In this document: positions 18,068 through 26,476 of the stretch, piece by piece
Layout of the letters: each line of letters starts with the position of its first letter
How positions within the stretch are numbered: the first letter of the stretch is position 1
NCBI GenBank assembly: GCA_964344685.1
Contig: CAYFOK010000007.1
Coordinates: 124,001 to 188,000, forward strand
Direction: 5' to 3'
DNA from: Scalindua sp964344685
GTDB taxonomy: Bacteria; Planctomycetota; Brocadiia; Brocadiales; Scalinduaceae
Length of the DNA stretch: 64,000 nt
The notes under the pieces: model-generated
Databases searched by the model: none
The model's input: the letters and a program-made list of their open reading frames with translations, nothing else
Told to the model about the DNA's origin: nothing
Program-made: the position numbers and the translations under genes

Positions 18068-18317
18068 GAGCAGGCCTGAAACATGTCCACTAACAAACGT
18101 TATTTAGTACCTTATCTTAGGTTCTTTTATATCTGATGTGGATACTGACACCATCTTCTTTTGATGATGTGGTGTATATTGATTACAATGTTGATGACAC
18201 TTTTTCCCGCTCAATGAGATTTTATCACATACCCGCCATTCAGAGGAATGAGCAAAGCTAAAATATAGTTCTTGTCGCAAAATAGCAAGCTGACTTATTG
18301 CTTATAGATCCCGGAAA

Positions 18318-20162
18318 ATGGAAATACTGAACAATATAACAGAACAACCTATCCTCATAGCATTTATTATTGGCGTTGTCAGCGCCAGTTCTCTACCACT
18401 GGGTACTATAACCTCCACTTTCTGGAAACCCGGAGATCGGGCTATAGCTTTTTTAATGGCTTTTGGCGGAGGAGCCCTCTTAGCCGCATTAACGATTGAC
18501 CTGGTAGGATCCGCCCTCGAAAAAGGCCATTTTCATATCCTGGCACTAGGATGTATTGTTGGAAGTTTTCTTTTTATCGGGTTAAACCATTTCATAAACG
18601 ACCACGGAGGGTTTTTACGAAAATCCTCTACTACCGTATATCACATTCGCCGTAAAGGCAGAAAACGTTTCAAGCGCATTCTTTCTCATGTAAGACGCAT
18701 AGATTTGTTTAACAATCTTCCCGAGAAAGAAGTTGAAGAGTTGATTTCATGTTTCATCAGGCAGGAATATCCTAAAGGATCTACACTGTATCAAAAGAGT
18801 GATCCCTGTAAATACTTATATATTGTTGAAAAAGGTAAGGTAGATCTTTTAGACCCTGAAATGAATATGATACCTTTTTCCAGTTTAGAAAAAAATGACG
18901 TATTTGCACGTATGGCCTTTTTTACCGGTTGTCCCCATGCCACGGTAGCTGTTGCAACCACGAACGTCAGTCTCTGGCTTATACCGAAAAGGAACTTTGA
19001 AATACTCATTCAACATACACCTCACCTTTCTGAAAATTTACGTAAATTATTAAAAGGAGATGAAGTTTCTAAATATTTGATTGAACGCCAGAAAATGTCT
19101 CCTGAGAGTTCAGAAGGATGGTCAAACAGGATGGTCCAACACTACTGGGGTAAAGATCTTTCCCAAAACGACGAACAGAAAACAGTAATGGAGTTTAAGC
19201 GAATAATAGATCAAATCAAACGTGTTCCTATTTTTCATAAATTACCATCTGACGAAATAAATGCAATTGCACCACTTTTCTTCCGTAAACAGCATCAGAA
19301 AGGATACACCTTTTTTCATCAAAATGAGCAGGCTGAAAGGTTATACATTATTGATCGTGGAGAAGTAGAGATGATCGATCGAGAAAACAAAATGAGAATG
19401 TTTATTACTTTAACCGATCTTGATGCTTTTGGTGCCATGTCTTTCTTAACCGGGGCGCAACACACAATGACTGCAGTAGCAGGCGAAGACACTACGGTCT
19501 GGATTTTAAAGAAACAGGATTTTGAGCAGTTACTGAAAACCTGCCCTCAATTTAAGAGTGCAGTTGAGGACTATATTAAACAGGATGAGGTGTCCGGTTA
19601 TTTAACCATGAAACAACATTTCGACACCAACCAGGCTGCCCAGTGGACACATAAAGCGGTAAAAAGCATGGCATCCGGAAAACATATTCCATCTGCAATG
19701 GAAATGGTAAAAACTGTCAAAGAGCAGACCGGAGCACCCATTGCCATCTGGCTAGGAATATTTCTGGATGGAATACCGGAGTCGTTAGTAATCGGCGCAT
19801 ACATGATTCATACGAAACATTTCAGCCTGTCATTAATAGCAGGATTATTTCTTTCCAATTATCCTGAAGCATTATCAAGTTCAGTGGGAATGCGACAGCA
19901 AGGCATTTCCTTTAAACGGGTTTTGATAATGTGGACTTCTTTGATGATTTTCACCGGAATTGGAGCAGCATTGGGAAACATATTTTTCACTAACGCACCC
20001 GCAATGCTCTTTTCATTTATTGAAGGAATTGCTGCTGGTGCCATGCTGACCATGATTGCAGAAACCATGTTGCCGGAAGCTTATTTTAAAGGAGGATCTA
20101 TTGTCGGAATCTCCACGCTGCTCGGATTTCTAGCCCCAATTTATTTAAAGACTATGGAATAA
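18318..20162 (+). CDS. ZIP-type transporter with two CNB domains in its cytoplasmic loop
   Basis: The 614-residue protein has an N-terminal ZIP-like membrane part (TM1-TM3, about 10-95, including AIAFLMAFGGGALLAAL) and a C-terminal part (TM4-TM8, about 470-612) with LDGIPESLVIGA in TM4, LSNYPEALSSS in TM5 and IEGIAAGAMLTMIAETMLPEA (in the TM7 position). Between them, where ZIP proteins have a variable cytoplasmic loop, lie two complete Crp-type CNB domains (about 128-250 and 303-425). TM4 and TM5 keep the Pro-Glu of the metal sites, but His-Asn of the usual HNxPEG is Asp-Gly in TM4 and Ser-Asn in TM5, so metal choice may be altered. Both CNB cassettes lack the Glu and Arg of classical cyclic-nucleotide binders (FARMAFFTGCPHAT; FGAMSFLTGAQHTM). 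Ligand-gated metal transport is an inference. Confidence 0.85.
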   Translation: MEILNNITEQPILIAFIIGVVSASSLPLGTITSTFWKPGDRAIAFLMAFGGGALLAALTIDLVGSALEKGHFHILALGCIVGSFLFIGLNHFINDHGGFLRKSSTTVYHIRRKGRKRFKRILSHVRRIDLFNNLPEKEVEELISCFIRQEYPKGSTLYQKSDPCKYLYIVEKGKVDLLDPEMNMIPFSSLEKNDVFARMAFFTGCPHATVAVATTNVSLWLIPKRNFEILIQHTPHLSENLRKLLKGDEVSKYLIERQKMSPESSEGWSNRMVQHYWGKDLSQNDEQKTVMEFKRIIDQIKRVPIFHKLPSDEINAIAPLFFRKQHQKGYTFFHQNEQAERLYIIDRGEVEMIDRENKMRMFITLTDLDAFGAMSFLTGAQHTMTAVAGEDTTVWILKKQDFEQLLKTCPQFKSAVEDYIKQDEVSGYLTMKQHFDTNQAAQWTHKAVKSMASGKHIPSAMEMVKTVKEQTGAPIAIWLGIFLDGIPESLVIGAYMIHTKHFSLSLIAGLFLSNYPEALSSSVGMRQQGISFKRVLIMWTSLMIFTGIGAALGNIFFTNAPAMLFSFIEGIAAGAMLTMIAETMLPEAYFKGGSIVGISTLLGFLAPIYLKTME

Positions 20163-20311
20163 AGAAGGCAAAAGTCCAGGCATTACAATGTAAATACTTG
20201 AATATTCAGTCAGATTTCAGGACAATACCTACATACTTGCGTTTTATAATTAGTAGAATATAATAAATGTTTATCAGGATGCCAACAACTATATGCGAAA
20301 AGGAGGAGAAT

Positions 20312-20602
20312 ATGGAAACTATTTACGAGGGACATTGGTACAGATCTCATGAAGATTCAAGCTCTTTAAGACAGTGCGGACTATACAAGGAAAAAAAAGA
20401 TCATCCAAGTCACATTTATGATGATGATGTTTCAGACGCAAGCCATATTGATGACCGTGTTGCAGATAAAGAAAATGAGAGAGTCTTAAGTGGCAACGAA
20501 ATAACCATGAGCATACAGGATTTTCTGGAAGTTGGAATGAAGTATAAAATAAGCATCGAGGTTAAAGACGATAAGTACAACCTCCTAATTGAAAATATCT
20601 GA
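20312..20602 (+). CDS. Hypothetical 96-residue protein
   Basis: The protein starts at an ATG with a near-perfect ribosome site (AAGGAGGAG, 4 bases away). It is hydrophilic and acidic, with a His/Asp-rich middle and a strand-rich C terminus (KYKISIEVKDDKYNLLIENI). It has no signal peptide, and I do not recognise a family. An upstream in-frame ATG at 20267 lacks a ribosome site. It faces the UspA gene, ending 15 bases from it. Confidence 0.65.
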   Translation: METIYEGHWYRSHEDSSSLRQCGLYKEKKDHPSHIYDDDVSDASHIDDRVADKENERVLSGNEITMSIQDFLEVGMKYKISIEVKDDKYNLLIENI

Positions 20603-20617
20603 ACGGGTATATTCCTT

Positions 20618-21076
20618 TTACGATTTTGCCGGAACAATCATGACAGGACACGGAGACCGGCGCACTACCCGTTCAGCCACACTTCCTAACAGAAAATGCT
20701 TTACCCCGGTCCTCCCATGGGTTGACATCACAATCAGATTTACGTTATTTGCTTCTGCAAATCTGATAATTTCCTGATAAACAGCCTTCTTCGGCTTAAC
20801 GACAGCCATTTCAACGGGCAAGCCTGAAAATTGCCTTTTTACTATTTCCTGCATTTGCGCTGAAGCATGTTTGTGTACTTTTTCCAGCATCCCTTTTTTG
20901 TCAGCAATTGCCAACCCATACTCGAACTTAATGCCGGCAGGCGGTACTGTATCAATAACTTTCAAAAGGGTAATTTTACTCTCCTCTTTTCCAGACAATT
21001 TGAGTTGCTCTTTTGCACAATCAAATGCTGACTCAGCCGCTTCTGAAAAATCTGTTGTCACAAGAATATGTTTCAT
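20618..21076 (-). CDS. Universal stress protein, UspA family
   Basis: The 152-residue protein starts with HILVTTDFSEAAE and ends with STHGRTGVKHFLLGS, which matches the G-2x-G-9x-G-S/T ATP-binding motif of UspA proteins, followed by VVRRSPCPVMIVP. It is a single-domain cytoplasmic protein of normal length. It lies downstream of pgm on the same strand, separated by 88 bases, so they may share a transcript. UspA proteins respond to stress or energy status, but the exact target is unknown. Confidence 0.93.
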   Translation of the reverse strand: MKHILVTTDFSEAAESAFDCAKEQLKLSGKEESKITLLKVIDTVPPAGIKFEYGLAIADKKGMLEKVHKHASAQMQEIVKRQFSGLPVEMAVVKPKKAVYQEIIRFAEANNVNLIVMSTHGRTGVKHFLLGSVAERVVRRSPCPVMIVPAKS

Positions 21077-21164
21077 AACTTTTTCTCCTCAAATGTTCTA
21101 CCAGCTGCAAACACGAAAGACAGATTCGCTTTTCCTCCTGCCAGATGGCGGAAGGAAATCTACC

Positions 21165-22817
21165 CTACAAGTCCGCCGTCTTGAATGCAGTAGTTACCAT
21201 AGTCCGGGCCTCGTCCTGAATCTTCCTCAGGTGTTCCATACCAATGAAACTTTCGGAATATATTTTGTAAATATCTTCAGTGCCTGATGGTCTGGCAGCG
21301 AACCAGCCGTTTTCTGTAACCACCTTCAATCCCCCTATCGCCGCATTGTTACCCGGCGCATGAGTCAGCTTGGAGATTATTTTTTCTCCAGCCAGCTCAT
21401 CTGCCTCAATCATATCAGGAGCAAGTTTTCCCAATATAGCCTTTTGTTCACGATTTGCGGGAGCGTCAATGCGTTCGTAAACAGGACTGCCAAACTGATT
21501 TTGTAGCTCCTTATAGTGCTCACCAGGATCGAGTTGAGTGGTCGCCGTGATCTCAGCGGCCAGCAGATCGAGTATAATTCCATCCTTGTCAGTAGTCCAT
21601 ACCGTCCCCTGTTTTCGCAAAAATGAGGCACCCGCACTCTCCTCTCCACCGAAGCCATATGAACCGTCAATAAGCCCTCCAACAAACCACTTAAATCCAA
21701 CCGGCACCTCACTGAGTTTACGATCCAGGTGAGTTGCAATACGGTCTATCATGGAACTCGAAACAAGCGTTTTTCCTACTGCCGCATCTTTTGGCCAATC
21801 AGGACGATTCTGAAAAAGGTACCAGACTGCCACTGCAAGGTAATGGTTCGGATTCATGAGACCGGTACTTTTGGTAACAATACCATGACGATCATAATCA
21901 GGATCATTACCAAAGGCGATATCGAATTCATCCTTAAGTTCAATAAGTCCTGTCATTGCATAGGGAGATGAACAATCCATACGGATCTTCCCATCCTTGT
22001 CTACTGCCATAAACGAAAATGTAGGGTCTACATATTTGTTGACTACTTCTATATCCAGACTGTATTTCTCTTTAATCGGATACCAGTAATCCACACCGGC
22101 ACCTCCCATAGGGTCAACCCCAATCTTGAGCCCGGATGATGCGATAGCCTGCATGTTGATAATGTTATCCAAATCCCTTACATATGGTGCAACATAGTCG
22201 TGAACATGTGTTGTATTGGCATGTAACGCACGTTCAACAGGCATGCGCTTCACATCCTTCAAACCATGCATAAGTATTTGATTAGCACGATCCTGTATAA
22301 TATTGGTAGTTTCAGTGTCAGCAGGTCCGCCTGTTGGTGGATTATATTTAAAACCTCCATCATCTGGTGGGTTATGGGACGGAGTTATAACTACTCCATC
22401 AGCAAGTCCAGATACTCTATTTTGATTATATGTTAAAATAGCGTGAGAGACAACAGGTGTCGGTGTATAGCCTGAACCTGATTGAATCATAATGTCTACA
22501 TTATTGGCAGCAAAGACTTCTATAGCCGTGAAGAATGCGGCCTCTGACAGTGCATGAGTATCCTTACCAACATACAACGGCCCCGTAATATCCCTGGATT
22601 GCTTCAGCTCGCATATAGCCTGACAAATGGCTAGAACGTGGTCCTCATTAAAAGAGTTTTTAAATGAAGACCCTCTATGCCCTGAGGTGCCAAAGGAGAC
22701 CATGTTGTGGGAATTTTCGATTTCTGGTTTGTGAGTATAGTAAGCAGAAAGGAGCCGAGGTATATTTATAAGAAGTTCACGTGGGGCCTTTTTGCCTGCA
22801 AGTTCATGTGCGTTCAT
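21165..22817 (-). CDS. pgm: Phosphoglucomutase, alpha-D-glucose type
   Basis: The 550-residue protein has the full length of the E. coli Pgm type. It shows the SFGTSGHRG opening loop, the phosphoserine loop ITPSHNPPDDGG (Ser147), the metal-binding GNDPDYDRHG, the sugar-binding GGEESAGASF and the phosphate-binding RPSGTEDIYKIY. It interconverts glucose 1-phosphate and glucose 6-phosphate, linking glycolysis to glycogen and nucleotide-sugar synthesis. It is preceded by the DksA-like gene and followed by uspA on the same strand. Confidence 0.96.
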   Translation of the reverse strand: MNAHELAGKKAPRELLINIPRLLSAYYTHKPEIENSHNMVSFGTSGHRGSSFKNSFNEDHVLAICQAICELKQSRDITGPLYVGKDTHALSEAAFFTAIEVFAANNVDIMIQSGSGYTPTPVVSHAILTYNQNRVSGLADGVVITPSHNPPDDGGFKYNPPTGGPADTETTNIIQDRANQILMHGLKDVKRMPVERALHANTTHVHDYVAPYVRDLDNIINMQAIASSGLKIGVDPMGGAGVDYWYPIKEKYSLDIEVVNKYVDPTFSFMAVDKDGKIRMDCSSPYAMTGLIELKDEFDIAFGNDPDYDRHGIVTKSTGLMNPNHYLAVAVWYLFQNRPDWPKDAAVGKTLVSSSMIDRIATHLDRKLSEVPVGFKWFVGGLIDGSYGFGGEESAGASFLRKQGTVWTTDKDGIILDLLAAEITATTQLDPGEHYKELQNQFGSPVYERIDAPANREQKAILGKLAPDMIEADELAGEKIISKLTHAPGNNAAIGGLKVVTENGWFAARPSGTEDIYKIYSESFIGMEHLRKIQDEARTMVTTAFKTADL

Positions 22818-22928
22818 AATAATCTTTCATTAAGAACCTACCAGAGAATATTAAGACACAAACTTCCTGGGTAAGGTAATATGAACTGATATTAGAATAA
22901 AGATTCCAAATTATACGGATCAGAGTTG

Positions 22929-23276
22929 CTAATCTACATCATCAATGTCCTTGTCCGCACAATTGATACAGCGGTCTGCAAACGGAATTGCCTTAAGTCT
23001 TTCTGCAGCTATAGCTTGCTTACATATTGAACAGTTTCCATACTCATTTCGTTCTATACGCTCAAGCGCTTTATCGATTTTCTCCAGTTCTGAACGAGCA
23101 AGCCCACCTAATGCCTCAAGCACGTCGTCATTCTCACGCTCCACTGCCTGTTCACCTGAGTCAGGGCTTGGAGCGCCATTGGTATGCAGTATATCTTGAT
23201 CGACCTTATTCAATCTTCCCCTTATCTCGTCTCGCCTATCGATGAGTTTTCTACGAATTTGATCGTATTTCTTCAT
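22929..23276 (-). CDS. DksA/TraR-type zinc-finger protein
   Basis: The 115-residue protein starts at the ATG at 23276, which has GGAGG 5 bases upstream; a TTG four codons earlier is part of that ribosome site. It has a coiled-coil N terminus with acidic residues, GEQAVERENDDVLEAL, and a zinc site CSICKQAI (Cys-x2-Cys) paired with CINC, 17 residues later. DksA-type proteins bind the RNA polymerase secondary channel and alter promoter response, often with ppGpp. The tail is short and acidic (DIDDVD). Confidence 0.9.
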   Translation of the reverse strand: MKKYDQIRRKLIDRRDEIRGRLNKVDQDILHTNGAPSPDSGEQAVERENDDVLEALGGLARSELEKIDKALERIERNEYGNCSICKQAIAAERLKAIPFADRCINCADKDIDDVD

Positions 23277-23484
23277 AGTTACCTCCAATCCCTTACCTTT
23301 CCTTCATAATATGTTGTATGGTTAAAAGCATATTGTGAAAATTATGCTCCTCAACCCACGCTTTTCGTTAATCTATTATATCACAATTTAATTTGAACTG
23401 TTATAAATTAAGGTATCTTTTGTGGACTTGATCATACGCCAGAAATAAGAAAATAAACATTACCTCTTACTTCAATATTTTAAT

Positions 23485-24651
23485 TTAAGATGCTGTAAGG
23501 TTCAATTTATTTCTTGGCCACTTACATAACCTGGTTATCAGTTGTTCTATTATAAGGGTTGGTGAGAGACGACTGGTTTTACATAGCAGATCGGCCTCAA
23601 GCATATACTTCCATTTTTCAGGCATTTCTTCCTCTTTGAAATTCTGAGCCTGCTTTATCATTTTGTCAATAAACGGTTTTTTAACAGATGTTTGCTCTAA
23701 AATATCATTTTTATCCCCCCCCCTGTCTAGAATTCTGATAATCTTCCATAAATCCCTCATTCTTTTGTGTGCAGAAATTACAATAGTTATAGCAATTGAT
23801 TTTGGATCAAAAGTGATCGTTTTACGCTCGTTTTCCATACCAATATTGAAAAGATTCTCTGCCAACTTTACAGCAGAAATGGTATTTTTCATACCAATTG
23901 CATCAAGCAGATGGTAAAGTTTCTCTCTGTGACTGGCCCCTGAGAGCATTTGAATATCTTTTATGGAAATTTCATTTCTATCGCCGACAAAAGTAGATAG
24001 TAAATCCAGTTGTTTGTCAATAATTGCCAGGTTGTTTCCGGTCTTTTCCAGCAGACAAAAAGCAGATTTGAGATTCATAGTTTTGTCAAAATTTCTGGCA
24101 TGCATAACAATCCATTTTGTTAACTCACTATCATATTCATGTTTATTTGTTTCCCATGGTGCAGGCCTGTCATAAAGCTTGTCACATTCAATCAGGATGC
24201 CATCTTTACCGTTCATTGCCTTTGCTATTCTCGTCCTTTTGTCTATGGACAAAACTTCCATTACCAGGCTGTTAATGCTAAAAGGATTTTTTATATATTC
24301 AGAAATTTTCTCCTGATATTTAACCAGGAAGCTATCGGCATTCTCAACTATTATCAACTTATGCTTTCCAAACATTGGAGAGATTCTAACTTCATCAAAA
24401 ATATTATTAAATAAAGTAGAAGCTTTAACATTTTGTACAGCATGACCTTCAGCTTTGTTAACGATAAAATCATTGCCGGTGTCTTTTCCATTAAACTCGA
24501 TCAAACCTTCTTTAACGCCTCCTTCGTAAAAAAACTGTTTTTTGATTCCAGCCATAGCCTGTTTTTTTAGAAAATACTCACCACCACTTATTATATAAAC
24601 AGGTAAGTTGTTTAATTTACTATGCTTATGTAAAAAATCAGTAAATTTCAT
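23485..24651 (-). CDS. holA: DNA polymerase III delta subunit
   Basis: The 388-residue protein has the HolA pattern: LPVYIISGGEYFLKKQAM near the N terminus, FGKHKLIIVENADSFL for strand and Walker-like region, then the LPKAL-type middle and a C-terminal helical domain with HKRMRDLWKI and ADLLCKTSRLSPTLIIEQLI. It is the wrench of the clamp loader that opens the sliding clamp. It lies divergent from the HU/IHF gene. A poly-C run (cccccccc near 23720) lies inside the coding region. Confidence 0.85.
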   Translation of the reverse strand: MKFTDFLHKHSKLNNLPVYIISGGEYFLKKQAMAGIKKQFFYEGGVKEGLIEFNGKDTGNDFIVNKAEGHAVQNVKASTLFNNIFDEVRISPMFGKHKLIIVENADSFLVKYQEKISEYIKNPFSINSLVMEVLSIDKRTRIAKAMNGKDGILIECDKLYDRPAPWETNKHEYDSELTKWIVMHARNFDKTMNLKSAFCLLEKTGNNLAIIDKQLDLLSTFVGDRNEISIKDIQMLSGASHREKLYHLLDAIGMKNTISAVKLAENLFNIGMENERKTITFDPKSIAITIVISAHKRMRDLWKIIRILDRGGDKNDILEQTSVKKPFIDKMIKQAQNFKEEEMPEKWKYMLEADLLCKTSRLSPTLIIEQLITRLCKWPRNKLNLTAS

Positions 24652-24743
24652 GGCAAAAGTTTAAAAACCAGTAAAATCTAATGGTAAAGTTGATATACTA
24701 TTTAAACACTCAATAAAAAAATCTGCTTTTTTTCTCAAAGATG

Positions 24744-24771
24744 TTGACATAATTAAACTTATGTGTATAAT
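24744..24771 (+). promoter_or_regulatory. Consensus sigma-70 promoter for the HU/IHF gene
   Basis: TTGACA at 24744-24749 and TATAAT at 24766-24771 match the consensus exactly, with a 16-base spacer. The predicted start is about 68 bases before the ATG of the HU/IHF gene. This is one of the strongest promoters seen by eye in the window, as expected for an abundant DNA-binding protein. Confidence 0.8.
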
Positions 24772-24845
24772 TAGTTGCTATTTGATACCTAACTTTTAGC
24801 AGAATGCGTTTTTGTGAATTATAATTGTTTTTGGAGCAATCGAAT

Positions 24846-25187
24846 ATGGCCACAATAACAAAAAGAGAATTAGCTGAAGCTATCTCTCAAAAATTAGGAA
24901 GCCCGCAAATAGTTACCAAACAAACAATTCAGCTTTTTCTTGAGTTATGCACTGAGGAGCTCGTAAAAGGCAACAGATTAGAATTCAGGGATTTTGGTAT
25001 TCTTACTACGGTTGAAAGAGGGTCCAGGATTGGAAGAAACCCAAAAACCGGCACAACTGTAGACGTACCTCCAAAAAGAGTTGTAAGATTTAAATCTGGA
25101 AGACTTCTAAAAGAGAAGGTTCAAAATGAACCCTCGCAAAATACACCAACAGAAACCAGCAGTGATGTTTCTTCTCAGGGCCAGTAA
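24846..25187 (+). CDS. HU/IHF-family DNA-binding protein
   Basis: From ATG 24846 (GGAG 9 bases upstream) the protein has 113 residues. The family core is complete: ITKRELAEAIS, the helix pair, LEFRDFGILTTVER, then the arm RIGRNPKTGTTVDVPPKR followed by VVRFKSGRLLKEKV. The Pro at the arm tip (NPKTG) is the intercalating residue of HU/IHF. The last 20 residues form a Ser/Thr/Gln-rich tail, an extension beyond the 90-residue core. It compacts and bends DNA. Its 3' end overlaps the convergent gene by 13 bases. Confidence 0.93.
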   Translation: MATITKRELAEAISQKLGSPQIVTKQTIQLFLELCTEELVKGNRLEFRDFGILTTVERGSRIGRNPKTGTTVDVPPKRVVRFKSGRLLKEKVQNEPSQNTPTETSSDVSSQGQ

Positions 25188-25756
25188 CTTTTATCCGGCT
25201 GGGCACGCTTGAATTTGTCACTGTACGAATGGTCTTTTGAGAAACCATGTTCTTCCAATATCCATTTGTGACCTGATTTTTTGTAAGTAATTTTATAGGG
25301 ATAATCTGACGACCTCGATCTCCAAAAGAAAGTATTTGACAAACCAACCATAAAAATATTTATTTTCTTTGCATAAGGATCAACATCTTCAAATATTGCA
25401 ATACCCCTTCTGGTAACTCCCGGTCCATATTCTCCCTTCATTTTGTCCGTGCTCAAATACTCCTCCCCATCTTCAGAAACTTTTTCGGCAATCTCCGGAA
25501 TGTATTTAGCCTCATAATATTTGTCTGTGTCAGTCGATAATACAGTCGCCACTGATACAGAAATCGCCTTCTCTACAGTATTTCTTATTGAGAAAACCCA
25601 TATTAAAAATTTCTTTTCGTCTTCTGACCCCTTATTGTCCGAAAAATATTCAGGAATGCTCCAACCAAAATCTATTTCTGATCCCTCAGATATTACTGGA
25701 AAGAAGGCAGCAATGTAAAAAAACAAAAAAAGAGATAAATACTTTAGCTTTTGCAT
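25175..25756 (-). CDS. Exported protein of unknown function
   Basis: The 193-residue protein has a signal peptide (hydrophobic about 7-20, with a cleavage-like site near ISEGSE). The mature part is rich in Tyr, Phe and charged residues, and ends with a basic segment (DKFKRAQPDKSYWP). I do not recognise a family. It is co-directional with the HAD gene 70 bases upstream. The 13-base overlap with the convergent HU/IHF gene falls in both C-terminal tails. Confidence 0.65.
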   Translation of the reverse strand: MQKLKYLSLFLFFYIAAFFPVISEGSEIDFGWSIPEYFSDNKGSEDEKKFLIWVFSIRNTVEKAISVSVATVLSTDTDKYYEAKYIPEIAEKVSEDGEEYLSTDKMKGEYGPGVTRRGIAIFEDVDPYAKKINIFMVGLSNTFFWRSRSSDYPYKITYKKSGHKWILEEHGFSKDHSYSDKFKRAQPDKSYWP

Positions 25757-25825
25757 TAATAAACTCCTGGAATTTCATATTGAGTAAATACTGTCATAAT
25801 TATGAGTTCAACATGGCAGCTCTTA

Positions 25826-26476
25826 TTAAGAAGAATTTAATAAATATTTAGAGACACCATCTATATCTTTAAATACTTTGTCAGCATCTTTCAGGTACTC
25901 TTCCGGAAGAGAAGTTTGTACTGCAAGACATGATAAACCGGCACTCTTTGCTGAAGTTATACCTGCCGGTGCATTTTCTATTACAATGCAATCTTCTTTT
26001 CTTATTTTAAGTTCGTCTACGGCTTTCTGATATGGTTCAGGGTCTGGTTTTCCCTTGCTTACCATCTCTCCGGTAACAACAACTTTAAAGAAATTCTCCA
26101 GCCCTGCATGCAGAACTTTCTTAACAACATCCAGGCGGGTACCGGTCACCAAGGCAAGATTGTACTGGCGATCCTTTAATTCTAATAGAAAATCATTAAT
26201 ACCTTTTATCAGAGTTACGGTAAAGATATCATTAAATATCCTACGTTTAAGTTTTATTATCATATCAGCAGTTTCGTCTGAAATCGATATATTACTTTTT
26301 TTAATAAATATTTCCATAGTTTCCCTGCCTGTCATACCCTCCATCAGGTAAATATCCAGGTCGGAAACAGAAATATCTATTGTCGACAGTGCTTCTTTCC
26401 ATGATTTGATGTGGTATGGCATTCCATCGACGACCACACCATCCATATCAAAAATAACCGTATTAATGTTTTGCAT
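25826..26476 (-). CDS. HAD-family hydrolase, beta-phosphoglucomutase-like
   Basis: The 216-residue protein has motif I DMDGVVVD, motif II Thr in LVTGTR, motif III Lys in KGKPDPEPY and motif IV IENAPAGITSAKSAG, with a helical cap between motifs I and II. This is the beta-PGM/phosphatase subclass, acting on a small phosphorylated sugar or similar metabolite; the substrate cannot be told. Its start overlaps the end of the FHA-protease gene by 14 bases, which indicates coupled translation. Confidence 0.9.
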   Translation of the reverse strand: MQNINTVIFDMDGVVVDGMPYHIKSWKEALSTIDISVSDLDIYLMEGMTGRETMEIFIKKSNISISDETADMIIKLKRRIFNDIFTVTLIKGINDFLLELKDRQYNLALVTGTRLDVVKKVLHAGLENFFKVVVTGEMVSKGKPDPEPYQKAVDELKIRKEDCIVIENAPAGITSAKSAGLSCLAVQTSLPEEYLKDADKVFKDIDGVSKYLLNSS

